DNA of 64,000 nucleotides from Moorena sp. SIOASIH. Lineage in GTDB: Bacteria; Cyanobacteriota; Cyanobacteriia; Cyanobacteriales; Coleofasciculaceae. Within the stretch, counting starts at the first letter, position 1, and every line of letters starts with the position of its first letter. Shown piece after piece: positions 44,936 to 53,972 of the stretch. The notes beneath the pieces are model-generated. The model made no database searches. It was not told the origin of the DNA and was given only the letters and a program-made list of their open reading frames with translations. A program made the position numbers and the translations under genes. Location: assembly GCF_010671925.1 (NCBI RefSeq), contig NZ_JAAHIH010000001.1, forward strand, positions 1,183,053 through 1,247,052, given 5' to 3'.

Positions 44936-45247
44936 CTAGTCCTGATTTAAGTCTTGGGAGCGGGGGTGGATTTGTTCAGCCTCTGGACAATCATCAGAGA
45001 CTATCGGATCAACATTACCTCGGAAAACAGAAGCTAGCTTGTGACTCACAGAGCCTATGCTTTCCAAGCGGACCATTTCTTCCCAGGAACTGATCTCATC
45101 CTCTTCGTCTGTTTCATAACGAATTGTGACTAAATCTCCCTCGATATCAACAATGCGGGCGCGTTCAATCCAACGTTGCTGATCCCGCAAGAAAACGCAG
45201 ACCTCACGACCATCGCAGCAGAGTTGATAAATCTTGCGGTGTAGCAT
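44936..45247 (-). CDS. DUF6679-like conserved cyanobacterial protein
   Basis: A 103-residue acidic protein, MLHRKIYQLCCDGREVCVFL...IRYETDEEDEISSWEEMVRL, resembling a small family confined to cyanobacteria (DUF6679 as I recall it). It has an SH3-like beta pattern in the first 60 residues and a charged tail. Function unknown. The ATG at 45247 is preceded by AGGAGAAG on the minus strand, a good ribosome-binding site. Confidence 0.7.
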   Translation of the reverse strand: MLHRKIYQLCCDGREVCVFLRDQQRWIERARIVDIEGDLVTIRYETDEEDEISSWEEMVRLESIGSVSHKLASVFRGNVDPIVSDDCPEAEQIHPRSQDLNQD

Positions 45248-45281
45248 ATTCGGCTTCTCCTGTTGCAGATAACTCTTGGTT

Positions 45282-45521
45282 TTACTGGTGAAGTAAGCGG
45301 TTGCGTTTCTTTAGAAACAACTTTATTTTGACATACTTCCCACGAATATAATTGGCGGGTTTCTCTCCATCCGGAACGATGATGAGATACAATCGAAGGC
45401 TAAAATAAACCTGAGCCACCAGAGTAGGAATACTCCAGATCCTTTTTTTGTTGGCTCTGGCGACTAAAATACCATTTACTTGAGTAGTCGAGCCGCCATA
45501 AGCAGCAAAAATGGATTCCAA
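45282..45521 (-). CDS. possible small hypothetical protein
   Basis: A 79-codon frame starting at TTG with a hydrophobic middle (VAQVYFSLRLYLIIVPDG) and a basic C-terminus. No homology recognised, no convincing ribosome-binding site. It could be a gene fragment or chance. Confidence 0.25.
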   Translation of the reverse strand: MESIFAAYGGSTTQVNGILVARANKKRIWSIPTLVAQVYFSLRLYLIIVPDGEKPANYIRGKYVKIKLFLKKRNRLLHQ

Positions 45522-46183
45522 GAATTTAAAGGATTAGCAGTAATTGTAGCTCACTCCTCGTATCCCCAGCCCTAAAGGGTAGGGGTTGGCTTGAAATCAT
45601 TTTTGGTTAACTTAACATGGAATTAAGCGGGTTTGTCTATTCCTTGTTAAAGATTAAAATAGCTTAATAGTCTTTTATGTTCATTGCTTGAGAGTAAGGC
45701 ATGCATTAGAAGCGAGTTTGAGTTGATCAACCCTGCTCGTGTGATTGATTACTTTTTTTATGCATTGTTTTTATGCATTGTCTTGATGCAGAACGCGAAT
45801 TTGGGCAACCCCCTCAGGTCGGCGCTACATCCCTTAGTTGATTTAATTCAGTATCCTATATCTCCCGAACCCATTTCTGCTGCTTGCCAGCAATGGTGCT
45901 GTAGTCTTTCAGAGATGGTGTTTGGGGGTATGGTTACTCTATAGTTATTTGGAAACTTAGATTCCACTAGTATTGCTATCGATGGCAATGGAGTAAGAAT
46001 CCGAAAACTCCCCCAAGTTAAACATAGGGGATTGTGAGCTAATGTTGCTCATGGGGTTAAAAACCGGGTACTAGCAAGGTTGACAGTAGGATTTTACTCA
46101 CACGCTTTGTGGCTGTTTAAACACACTACTAACAAACTTGGCTCAAAAAGAGCTGTGGCGTTCCCCTTAGTCTTCTTAGCTGT
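45522..46183. other. intergenic, no firm gene
   Basis: Contains a short palindrome CCCC-AGCCCT-AA-AGGGT-A-GGGG (45564-45584) related to 7079-7109, and a 14-bp duplication TTTTTATGCATTGT (about 45758-45785). An 86-codon TTG-start frame (45684-45944) with one hydrophobic stretch has no recognised relative. Confidence 0.4.
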
Positions 46184-46600
46184 GACACTCCCCGCCCGCT
46201 TATGAGCGGGGATTCTTAGTTCTACGACATGCCTTACAATTAGTTATCCAGCAAAGGCAATATTTAAGCCTAATACCCGTTTAAAAACGCGCATATCGAG
46301 CCTAATTTAACTAATCCCAGTGGGCTTATCTCCCTAAGCGTTGGGTCTCCCCCGTTCCCGTGTGCCCCACGGTACGTTTGTATTTCAATTTGCTATTTTA
46401 CTGGTTTTCGGTATCCGTTAAGATCCATGCGTTTTGGCGAGGTTTTTCGCTCCTCGTGTACTAGTATCGCTTTACGTCGTTGTTTTTAAATTGGCAGTAC
46501 CGACGAATCCTACCTGTACTAGGCTACATGTTTATTCTAACATACTCTACTTAAAAGCCGTCCTAGAAGGACGGGGCTTGAGACCCAAAATTTTTGGTCA
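46184..46600 (-). mobile_element. protein-less IS200/IS605-like element with conserved structured interior (copy B)
   Basis: Minus orientation. Left hairpin AAGCCCCGTCCTTCTAGGAC then GGCTTTT (about 46551-46580), right hairpin of a GC-rich CCCCGC-type stem followed by GGGGAGTGTCA (46184). The interior blocks match copy A in the same order. The left flank TGACCAAAAA...GGGT also matches copy A, so the element may start there. Copy B is the compact form, without the dispersed repeats inserted in A and C. Confidence 0.72.
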
Positions 46601-46911
46601 CCGACTTGGCTATCTATAGGATACAGCAGGAGAAACCCTACTGCTGATAAACATCGGCGTGGCTAAAGCCTTCTGGTTCAAGGAGCAAGCATTTTGGTAG
46701 GTGTCTACAGGTTCCACATACCCATCATTGTGACATACTAATCCCTGTACGTGCTTGGCACTAAGCATGAATTTGGGAAAAAAAACTGCCAACCTGCCAA
46801 CCTGCCATCGGTCGCAGTCAGAGTCACTCAAAAATAGCCTCTTGCTGTGACTAAAAGTGGTCAGGCGCTCAATAGATAAAGCTGATTTTAAATCGTAAGG
46901 GAGAAAAGCCA
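46601..46911. other. intergenic upstream of the mutarotase gene
   Basis: Contains a hairpin AGCAGGAGAAACCCTACTGCT-like (about 46625-46650) and no recognisable gene. GGGAG precedes the mutarotase GTG start. Confidence 0.4.
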
Positions 46912-47781
46912 GTGTTTGAGATCGTACGCAGTCAAGACCAATACGAAACTTACATTCTCACTGACCACAATGCCCAGTCTCGATTAGAAGTGGTTCCTGA
47001 ACGGGGTGGCATTGTCACTCGGTGGAATATCCAAGGTCACGAGATTTTTTATCTTGATGCGGAACGCTTTAAAGATCCCAATCTGAGTGTACGGGGTGGC
47101 ATTCCCATCCTCTTCCCCATCTGTGGAAACTTAGTTAATGATACTTATACATACCTTGGCAAAGACTATACTCTCAAACAACACGGCTTTGCCCGTAATT
47201 TGCCTTGGCAGGTGACTGATAGTGCAACGAATGACATGGCAGTGTTGACTCTCACCCTCAAGAGTAATGACCAAACTCGCTCTGTCTATCCGTTCGACTT
47301 CGAAGTTACCTTTACCTATCGATTAAAGGGCAACACCCTAGACATTGACCAGCGCTATACTAATCATTCCGCTGAACCGATGCCCTTTTCCACAGGTTTC
47401 CATCCCTACTTCTTGACGTCTGACAAAACTAAACTGGAGTTTGATATTCCTGCATCGGAGTATCAGGAGAAGCAAACTCAAGCAGTACATCCTTTCAGTG
47501 GCAGTTTTGATTTTAGCTGTGATGAAATTGATGTAGCGTTTGGGCAACTCAGTGATAAGACTGCCAGTGTTACTGATCCCGAACGGGGATTAGCGATCGC
47601 ATTGACCTACACTGATGCTTACTCGACCTTGGTATTTTGGACAGTTCAAGGCAAGGACTTTTATTGCCTTGAACCTTGGAGTGCTCCCCGTAACGCTCTT
47701 AACACTGGGGAAAATTTAACTCACTTAGCTCCCGGAGAGAGTAGTGAGGCATCGGTGAGGCTAACGGCGAAATTTTTCTAA
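46912..47781 (+). CDS. aldose 1-epimerase family protein (hexose mutarotase)
   Basis: A 289-residue protein of the galactose-mutarotase-like fold: GGIVTRWNIQGHEIFYLD, RGGIPILFPICGNLVND (conserved Arg-Gly-Gly and Pro-Phe-Cys region), LKQHGFARNLPWQV (catalytic His) and STGFHPYFLTSD, ending FYCLEPWSAPRNALNTG with a catalytic-type Glu. Related enzymes interconvert alpha and beta anomers of hexoses or hexose 6-phosphates. The start is GTG (FEIVRSQDQ), with GGGAG nine bases upstream. Confidence 0.9.
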   Translation: MFEIVRSQDQYETYILTDHNAQSRLEVVPERGGIVTRWNIQGHEIFYLDAERFKDPNLSVRGGIPILFPICGNLVNDTYTYLGKDYTLKQHGFARNLPWQVTDSATNDMAVLTLTLKSNDQTRSVYPFDFEVTFTYRLKGNTLDIDQRYTNHSAEPMPFSTGFHPYFLTSDKTKLEFDIPASEYQEKQTQAVHPFSGSFDFSCDEIDVAFGQLSDKTASVTDPERGLAIALTYTDAYSTLVFWTVQGKDFYCLEPWSAPRNALNTGENLTHLAPGESSEASVRLTAKFF

Positions 47782-47847
47782 ATTTCCCTAGACATTTCCT
47801 TATCAATGTGATATTATTAGTAAAGGTATGTTTGAAAAAAGCTTACC

Positions 47848-47919
47848 GGGTCGCTAACTCAATGGTAGAGTACTCGGCTTTTAACCGATTAGTTCCGGGT
47901 TCGAGTCCCGGGCGACCCA
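47848..47919 (+). tRNA. trnK: tRNA-Lys (UUU)
   Basis: A 72-nt cloverleaf: acceptor GGGTCGC pairs with GCGACCC, D-arm ACTC/GAGT, anticodon loop CTTTTAA (anticodon TTT), T-arm CCGGG/CCCGG with TTCGAGT, discriminator A. Closely resembles plastid and cyanobacterial trnK-UUU. CCA is not encoded. Confidence 0.95.
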
Positions 47920-47966
47920 TTTTTACTTAACTACTAGTTAGCCCTATATGTCTATCGATACGAATT

Positions 47967-48083
47967 CTAGGTACTAGGTAAGTATTAGGTACTAGGTATA
48001 AAATGAACAGTTGACCACCTCTGTGCTTTAAAAGGTATACTGCCTGGGCTTGTTGGAGCCCGCAAAGCCAACAAACCTTAAAT
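47967..48083. repeat. dispersed ~130-nt intergenic repeat, copy c (diverged)
   Basis: TATTAGGTAC, ACAGTTGACCACCTCTGTGC and AACCTTAAAT match copies a and b; the middle differs (GGGCTTGTTGGAGCCCG). Confidence 0.6.
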
Positions 48084-48306
48084 TATTGCTCAAATCAGAA
48101 AGGTTAGGAGCTCTTCTCAAAACTCTTAGCAAAACTACCTATACTTTACTGTTTATCCAGATTTTTCCCAGGGGTGGTTGGGTAGTCTTTTAGAGATTTG
48201 GTAATCTTTGTCAAGTTTTATAGACTCAGCTTTGTCTAGATGATCTAATCAAGAAATTTGAATAAAAGCTGCAAAATATCTTAAGATTATCTAAAGAATT
48301 AACCTG

Positions 48307-48402
48307 TCTTGATGCAGTCGCTCATGGGGGAAACCCCCAAGACCGCACCGGTAGTCGCTCATGGGGGGAACCCCCAAGACCGCGCTACCTCGCTGCATCG
48401 CT
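48307..48402 (+). repeat. dispersed palindrome GATGCAG...CTGCATC, copy 3, internally duplicated
   Basis: The core GTCGCTCATGGGGG...CCCCCAAGACCGC occurs twice within one outer GATGCAG...CTGCATC pair. Confidence 0.85.
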
Positions 48403-48523
48403 GTCTAGAAGCAACTAGATTTACATGTCTGGACTGGCGATTCTGTTCACGAGTCACTAGGGAGTGTCAGACGTGAGGCTTCTCGCCGGAATAGCTAACA
48501 AACAAAGTTAGGAGGAATATAAT

Positions 48524-49603
48524 ATGGCACTTGTACCCATGCGGCTACTGTTGGATCACGCAGCTGAGAACGGCTACGGGATTCCAGCATACAACGTTAA
48601 CAACATGGAACAAATCCTGTCTATCATGCAGGCTGCTGAAGAAGCGGATAGTCCGGTAATCTTACAAGCTTCTCGTGGTGCCCGCAAATATGCAGGTGAA
48701 AACTTCCTCCGCCATCTGGTCACAGCAGCGGTGGAATCCTACCCTCATATTCCCATTGCCATGCACCAAGACCATGGCAATAGCCCAGCCACCTGCTATT
48801 CGGCAATTCGTAACGGCTTCACCAGTGTGATGATGGATGGCTCCTTGGAAGCTGATGCTAAGACTCCAGCCAGCTTCGATTACAACGTCAGTGTTACTGC
48901 CGAAGTAGTAAAAGTTGCCCATGCTATCGGTGTTAGTGTTGAAGGGGAACTGGGTTGCCTAGGTTCACTCGAAACCGGTAAAGGTGACAAAGAAGATGGT
49001 CACGGATTTGAAGGAACTCTGACTCGCGACCAACTATTGACCGACCCCGACGAAGCAGTTGAATTTGTTGAGCGCACCCAAGTTGATGCTCTAGCTGTAG
49101 CTATTGGTACTAGCCACGGTGCTTACAAGTTCACCCGCAAGCCGACTGGAGAAATTCTTGCTATTAGTCGGATTGAAGAAATTCATAACCGTCTGCCTAA
49201 CACTCACTTAGTGATGCACGGTTCTTCCTCTGTGCCTCAAGAGTGGCTTGACATGATCAACCAGTACGGTGGTTCTATTCCTGAAACCTATGGTGTACCC
49301 CTTGAAGAAATTCAAAAGGGTATTAAGAGCGGTGTCCGTAAGGTTAACATCGACACCGACAACCGCTTGGCTATCACTGCTGCTATCCGGGAAGCTGCTG
49401 CCAAAGATCCTTCTAACTTTGACCCCCGTCACTTCCTCAAGCCTTCTATCAAGTATATGAAGCAGGTTTGCTTGAAGCGTTACGAAGCCTTTGGTACTGC
49501 TGGTAATGCTAGCAAGATCAAGCAAGCGACTATCGATGTTTTTGCAACTAAGTATGCCAACGGTGAGTTAAGTGCTGTGGCGAAGAAGGCTGTAACTGCC
49601 TAG
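48524..49603 (+). CDS. fba: class II fructose-bisphosphate aldolase
   Basis: A 359-residue zinc-dependent aldolase of glycolysis and the Calvin cycle, cleaving or forming fructose (and sedoheptulose) 1,7/1,6-bisphosphate. Zinc-binding region [13 protein letters not shown], loop [13 protein letters not shown], ligand His in [11 protein letters not shown] and [10 protein letters not shown], phosphate binding [13 protein letters not shown]. The length fits the Calvin-type class II enzyme. Strong ribosome-binding site AGGAGG seven to eight bases before the ATG, and an intrinsic terminator after the gene, both fitting high expression. Confidence 0.97.
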   Translation: MALVPMRLLLDHAAENGYGIPAYNVNNMEQILSIMQAAEEADSPVILQASRGARKYAGENFLRHLVTAAVESYPHIPIAMHQDHGNSPATCYSAIRNGFTSVMMDGSLEADAKTPASFDYNVSVTAEVVKVAHAIGVSVEGELGCLGSLETGKGDKEDGHGFEGTLTRDQLLTDPDEAVEFVERTQVDALAVAIGTSHGAYKFTRKPTGEILAISRIEEIHNRLPNTHLVMHGSSSVPQEWLDMINQYGGSIPETYGVPLEEIQKGIKSGVRKVNIDTDNRLAITAAIREAAAKDPSNFDPRHFLKPSIKYMKQVCLKRYEAFGTAGNASKIKQATIDVFATKYANGELSAVAKKAVTA

Positions 49604-49664
49604 TTTTTCACGCTTCACAGGAAAATCATTGCTGTTTTGGTGAACCAAGAACAAGCAGAATTAT

Positions 49665-49695
49665 TTGGGTAGCTGTTAAAGTTACCCAATTTTTT
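49665..49695 (+). terminator. intrinsic terminator of fba
   Basis: TTGGGTA (49665-49671) pairs with TACCCAA (49683-49689), followed by a run of six T. Confidence 0.85.
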
Positions 49696-49739
49696 GTTAT
49701 TAGTGATTAGTTATCTGAAAATTGCCTATTTTCAGACAC

Positions 49740-50054
49740 TTACAGCTGTCTTTGATACTCTTCGAGAATATCGATTAGATCCATCTGACACTGCATGGGT
49801 AGCAAATCTGCTAGGGGAACTTGCCGTTTCCCACCACCTAGCTTGACCTGAATGCTTTGCAGGATTGGCATCATCTGGTCTTCTGTGATTGTATTAGTGT
49901 TATCGATTAGTAGGGGATAAAATTGTTCAGCCAAAGTGGTATGTAGATGGGCATCCCTAAGGTAGAGATGCCATTTGGCTACATCAATATATACTTTGTC
50001 GCCAATTTCAGCAGCGAGAGTTTCGATTGCTTCTGTAGAAGTTGGATTAGCCAT
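49740..50054 (-). CDS. DUF3181 family protein
   Basis: A 104-residue conserved cyanobacterial protein, STEAIETLAAEIGDKVYIDV followed by AKWHLYLRDAHLHTTLAEQF and the C-terminal CQMDLIDILEEYQRQL, matching DUF3181 as I recall it. Function unknown; no membrane segment or catalytic motif. The ATG at 50054 is well placed. Convergent with fba. Confidence 0.8.
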   Translation of the reverse strand: MANPTSTEAIETLAAEIGDKVYIDVAKWHLYLRDAHLHTTLAEQFYPLLIDNTNTITEDQMMPILQSIQVKLGGGKRQVPLADLLPMQCQMDLIDILEEYQRQL

Positions 50055-50210
50055 GGTAATTAGCTGTTTCTAATTAATTACATGTTGGGATATCTAAGGA
50101 AGATTTAAAGTTAAAGGTTTAAAGTTGAAGGTGTAAAGTTTAAATTTTCCCTCAAAACAGTTTGCTCATCACCTTGTATTAAAAGACCGGAGTTTATTTG
50201 TTGGCTTTCT

Positions 50211-50280
50211 GTTAACCGTCAACAGTTAACCGTCAACAGTTAACCGTCAACAGTTAACCGTCAACAGTTAAGCGCCAACA
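50211..50280. repeat. 14-bp tandem repeat GTTAACCGTCAACA x5
   Basis: Four exact and one diverged copy in tandem. The unit is twice a heptamer, and related CCGTCAA heptamers occur at about 985-1010 and 62262-62310. Confidence 0.9.
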
Positions 50281-50320
50281 GTCAAGAAAAAATCAATTAC
50301 TACAATTATCTTGGGTGATT

Positions 50321-50599
50321 TCATCCTTGAGGGGATTCGGTTGGAGGTTCTTGAGTAGGCAGGGGAGTATAGTTTGCGATCGCAAATATATAAACCCCAT
50401 GCCCTACTAAAATCAATCCCCACAGACCAGTAAACCAGTATGCCCAAGTCCATTGAGCATACTGTATAGTTTTGAAGAACCACACTCCGGAATTACAAGC
50501 AGCAAAAATTGCTACATGTACAGCAAAGTTCATGCGGTCATCTAGACGACGGTAGGCTGGATCACGTCGGTCAGGTTTACGAGGCCAACGAGGAGGCAT
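50321..50599 (-). CDS. 2TM-domain protein
   Basis: A 92-residue protein: basic N-terminus (PPRWPRKPDRRDPAYRRLDD), two membrane helices (NFAVHVAIFAACNSGVWFF about residues 24-42; TGLWGLILVGHGVYIFAI about 57-74) and a Pro/Thr-rich tail. This is the 2TM domain pattern common in cyanobacteria, often of unknown function and sometimes fused to signalling domains. ATG at 50599. Confidence 0.75.
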   Translation of the reverse strand: MPPRWPRKPDRRDPAYRRLDDRMNFAVHVAIFAACNSGVWFFKTIQYAQWTWAYWFTGLWGLILVGHGVYIFAIANYTPLPTQEPPTESPQG

Positions 50600-50691
50600 A
50601 GATATTTGTCAGTTTTTAGTTGTGTAACGGCTTGGTCTGATACCGACCCTAGTCAGTTAATTTAATTCTAGAACCTAATGTTGGATTGAAC

Positions 50692-51213
50692 ATGATCCGA
50701 AGCAAACAGTTTGTTCCCTTAAATATTGCAGTCATGACGGTGTCGGATTCCCGTACCGAAGCCACGGATAAGTCGGGTAAGCTGCTAGTTGAGAGTTTAA
50801 CCCAGGCAGGGCATCACTTAGCGGAAAAGGTTCTTGTTCCAGACAACATCTACAAAATCCGTGAGGTGGTTTCGCGATGGATTGCTGACGAATCTGTACA
50901 GGTAGTGTTGACTACAGGAGGAACTGGCGTTACAGGTCGAGATGGTACACCAGAAGCGATTCAACCTCTGCTGGATAAGGAAATCCAGGGCTTTGGTGAA
51001 ATTTTCCGCATGATTTCCTACCAAGAGATTAAGACTTCTACTATCCAATCTCGTGCCCTGGCTGGTGTGGCTAACGCAACATACATCTTTTGTCTGCCAG
51101 GATCTTCTGGAGCTTGTCGGACAGGTTGGGAGCAGATTATCAAAGCTCAGCTCGATTTGGGCAATTCCCCCTGTAATCTGGTGGAACTGATGCCACGTTT
51201 GCGAGAAACCTAA
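50692..51213 (+). CDS. moaB: molybdenum cofactor biosynthesis protein MoaB/MogA
   Basis: A 173-residue MoaB/MogA family protein: IAVMTVSDSRTEATDKSG, LTTGGTGVTGRDGTPEAI (molybdopterin-binding loop) and FCLPGSSGACRTGWEQII. These enzymes adenylylate molybdopterin before metal insertion. The ATG at 50692 is preferred over a TTG two codons upstream. Ends two bases before the stop of the convergent moaC, so the two Moco genes are packed tail to tail. Confidence 0.93.
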   Translation: MIRSKQFVPLNIAVMTVSDSRTEATDKSGKLLVESLTQAGHHLAEKVLVPDNIYKIREVVSRWIADESVQVVLTTGGTGVTGRDGTPEAIQPLLDKEIQGFGEIFRMISYQEIKTSTIQSRALAGVANATYIFCLPGSSGACRTGWEQIIKAQLDLGNSPCNLVELMPRLRET

Positions 51214-51215
51214 TC

Positions 51216-51722
51216 TTAGCAATGGGCTGAGATTTGGTAATCCCCGGATTTACCTCCGGTCTTACTCAACAGGCGAATCGATTCAATCGCGATAGACTTT
51301 TCCAAAGCTTTGGCCATATCGTAAAGGGTCAAAGCTGCAACAGAAACTGCTGTTAGTGCTTCCATTTCTACACCAGTTTCAGCTTTAGTAGTCACAGATG
51401 CCTGAATCTGATATCCCGGTAGTTGGGGGTCAGGTTCGATTTGAACTTCGAGCTTGTGTAGGGGCAAGGGATGACACAGAGGAATCAGTTGGGAAGTTTG
51501 CTTTGCTGCCATAATCCCAGCCAGCCTAGCGGTTCCTAAGACATCACCCTTGGGGGCATTACCAGCTTGGATGGTGTTGAAGGTTGTGGTTTTCATCCGT
51601 ACCTGAGCAGCGGCTACTGCCTGACGTTTGCTAAGCTCTTTGCCAGAAACATCGACCATCTGAGCTTGACCTTGACTATCGAGATGGGATAACGATTGAT
51701 TTCCACAAGAGTATTGCGACAT
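51216..51722 (-). CDS. moaC: cyclic pyranopterin monophosphate synthase
   Basis: A 168-residue MoaC, which works with MoaA to convert GTP to cyclic pyranopterin monophosphate. Signatures: [49 protein letters not shown] (catalytic His region), [19 protein letters not shown] and the C-terminal [13 protein letters not shown] at 51722 gives the usual start; 13 extra upstream codons reach toward trnR. Confidence 0.96.
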   Translation of the reverse strand: MSQYSCGNQSLSHLDSQGQAQMVDVSGKELSKRQAVAAAQVRMKTTTFNTIQAGNAPKGDVLGTARLAGIMAAKQTSQLIPLCHPLPLHKLEVQIEPDPQLPGYQIQASVTTKAETGVEMEALTAVSVAALTLYDMAKALEKSIAIESIRLLSKTGGKSGDYQISAHC

Positions 51723-51781
51723 TTTTGATCTATGTGTTATGATAAATAACTGTTGACCCACAAAAAAGTGGCAGCAGTTAA

Positions 51782-51855
51782 GGGCTTGTAGCTCAGTGGA
51801 CTAGAGCACGTGGCTACGGACCACGGTGTCGGGGGTTCGAATCCCTCCTAGCCCG
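51782..51855 (+). tRNA. trnR: tRNA-Arg (ACG)
   Basis: A 74-nt cloverleaf: D-arm GTAGCTCAGTGGACTAGAGC, anticodon loop CTACGGA (anticodon ACG), T-arm GGGGGTTCGAATCCCTC, discriminator G. Close to plastid trnR-ACG. CCA is not encoded. Confidence 0.93.
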
Positions 51856-51864
51856 TTTCTTAAG

Positions 51865-53133
51865 CTAAGGCATTCTATTGTCTATAGCATATAAATCCCG
51901 TTCACGACCGATGGCAAATCTGAGGGAACGGGATAGATTTTTGTTGGACTTAGTCATAAAGATAATCAGTCCCAAAAATGCTATACCAGCACCACAGGAG
52001 AAAATTCCTCGATATCCTAAGAGGTCAGCGAAATAACCAAAGATCGGCCCAGCTAGGCCAATCCCTAAATCAAACCCACTAATGCAGACAGCGAATACCT
52101 GACCCCGTTCGTCAGCAGAGGAGCGGTCAGTCATCAAAGCAGTCATCATCGGTATGAATAGTCCAACGCCAGCTCCTTCTAGGAAAGCGGCTAGTAAAAA
52201 TTCAACTCCCGTTTCAGCCTGGGAAATCATCAACATTGAGATGATATAGCAAACCACACTAGCGGTGATAAATACTCCTCGTCCATAGCGATCAGATGCC
52301 TGACCAGTTAACACACGAATCACAAAACTAGCGATCGCAGCAGCTGTGAAAAACAATCCTGGATTGAGATTAATACCAGTCTCTCGAATAAACAGAGAGA
52401 CAAAGCTAACTTTTGTTCCAAATACTATACCGAACAACAGCATTACCAAAGCTGGAATTCCAAGAGCAGGGCTGGTTAACAACTGCCATAGTTTGACCAA
52501 TAGCTGCCAAATCGAGTTTAACCAAGATTCTGATTGTTCCTGCTCAGGTGTAGCATGCCTGATTGGTTCACGAATCTGACTCCCTAACAGCACACCCAGC
52601 CCACCTAGAGCTGCAGACACTAAGAATAAAACCGTGTAGCTAACCTCTTGTTGTAGAAAACCCCCTAGCGCTGGTCCGAGACCTAAACCAATCGGTGTTG
52701 CCAAACTCATGTAACCAATTAACTCACCCCGCTTGTCAACAGGGGACAAATCGGTGACTAGAGCCAGATAACCGATGGTAAAGGCTGCAATACTGATGCC
52801 ATGAAACATTCGAACCAGCATCAACAGGCTAATCGACTGGGTAAATAGATAGCCCAAAGGCGCTAGAGCTACAGCGCTAGTACCAATAATTACTACCAAC
52901 TTGCGACTGCGCAGGTCTGCCATACGCCCCAGTGGGTTTCTAAACAGCAACAGACCAATGGCAAAGCAACCCATTACTAGCCCCACCTGTTGCTTGGTAC
53001 CACCCAAGTCTTCAATATATTGCGGCAGGGTTGGCAACAAAGACGTTAAGCTTGACCAAAATAGCAGACCTACAGTAAATAAAATCAGCAAACTTTGGCG
53101 TTGCTGCCCTTCCAGGGTCTGAAAAACTTTCAC
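51865..53133 (-). CDS. MFS transporter
   Basis: A 422-residue major facilitator with twelve hydrophobic segments. The loop-2 motif GRMADLRSRKLVVIIG and its second-half counterpart GQASDRYGRGVFITAS match the MFS signature, as does PIGLGLGPALGGFL (helix 5, antiporter motif C of drug/H+ exporters). It is probably an exporter of small molecules; the substrate is unknown. The start is GTG. Its C-terminal end lies near trnR. Confidence 0.9.
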   Translation of the reverse strand: MKVFQTLEGQQRQSLLILFTVGLLFWSSLTSLLPTLPQYIEDLGGTKQQVGLVMGCFAIGLLLFRNPLGRMADLRSRKLVVIIGTSAVALAPLGYLFTQSISLLMLVRMFHGISIAAFTIGYLALVTDLSPVDKRGELIGYMSLATPIGLGLGPALGGFLQQEVSYTVLFLVSAALGGLGVLLGSQIREPIRHATPEQEQSESWLNSIWQLLVKLWQLLTSPALGIPALVMLLFGIVFGTKVSFVSLFIRETGINLNPGLFFTAAAIASFVIRVLTGQASDRYGRGVFITASVVCYIISMLMISQAETGVEFLLAAFLEGAGVGLFIPMMTALMTDRSSADERGQVFAVCISGFDLGIGLAGPIFGYFADLLGYRGIFSCGAGIAFLGLIIFMTKSNKNLSRSLRFAIGRERDLYAIDNRMP

Positions 53134-53579
53134 GCGCTCTATAATCCTGAGAAAACTGGCACTTGAGATAGTTAGATAAAATCCGGTTGACTAATCATCA
53201 TAGTCCTTCTCGGGTAATGAGTATTTGCGCTTTGGCTGATGGGTAATTGACAATTACCTGTAAGCCAAAGCGCGAACAGCCAAAAATCCGGGGAATATTT
53301 GGGAAGTAATTAACCGGACTTTATACTACTTCTTTAGTTTACTCTTCTTAACATTTTGCCCAGAGGCTTAGACAGGGTGATCGGGTGATGGGGTGATCAA
53401 GGTTGGGGGAAGAATCTCACGACCTATTATTGTTCACAAATTAATTAGGATGGCGATGCTCTGAAAGAGCCGCTACGCGAACGCAACAACAACTCAGGTC
53501 AAGCTTGGCTACTGGTAGTGCATAATGGAGCGCTCAATTTTATCACAAAAGTATTTCCGATACTATTTTATTTAACAGT
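53134..53579. other. intergenic with a dispersed repeat
   Basis: A GGTGATGGG/GGTGATCGGG tract near 53380-53400 and a dispersed repeat at 53453-53484 (partner of 19362-19393). No gene seen. Confidence 0.5.
53453..53484. repeat. dispersed repeat, GCGATGCTC...GCCGCTACGCGAACGC form
   Basis: Matches 19362-19393 apart from the centre. Confidence 0.75.
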
Positions 53580-53924
53580 TCACGAGCCTCTAATAATCGA
53601 TTTTCTAGCCCAGTCTTTAGTATTCTCCAGGTAAGTCACCAACATTTTCCATTCCCTAGCTTCTTTTGTTAAATCCTTAACATTGCTTAGGTAGACTAAA
53701 GTAATGCGGCGCTCTTCGTTATCAGAACAAACCTCCAGAATGGTTTTGTATAGCTTTTGCCAATGCTCTAACCAGTTATCTTCAATGGGATCAAAAATTG
53801 CTTCGAACAAATTTCGCCATAACAACTCAATAGTTTTAATAGTTTTGAGATTTTCCTCGGTAGGCTTATCCCAGCCTACATGGCGCTGACGTAATACTTT
53901 AATAGGTGGGGGATTTTCACTCAT
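53580..53924 (-). CDS. hypothetical protein, helical
   Basis: A 114-residue charged, largely helical protein (NLKTIKTIELLWRNLFEAIF; NEERRITLVYLSNVKDLTKE). Not recognised. ATG at 53924 gives MSENPPPIKVLRQ; a TTG three codons upstream is also possible. The even amino-acid composition suggests a real gene. Confidence 0.5.
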   Translation of the reverse strand: MSENPPPIKVLRQRHVGWDKPTEENLKTIKTIELLWRNLFEAIFDPIEDNWLEHWQKLYKTILEVCSDNEERRITLVYLSNVKDLTKEAREWKMLVTYLENTKDWARKSIIRGS

Positions 53925-53972
53925 AGACAGCAATTTACTATTCAGTCTTTGAAGCTACATTCCTAGAATTCC

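Larger units (their letters stand above)
47920..48523. other. intergenic with two repeat families
   Basis: Holds repeat copy c (47967-48083) and a partly duplicated GATGCAG palindrome (48307-48402), then the fba leader. AT-rich elsewhere. Confidence 0.6.

Noticed and set aside
45684..45944. TTG-start frame of 86 codons with a hydrophobic stretch
   Set aside because: Contains a 14-bp duplication and no recognised domain; better described as intergenic.
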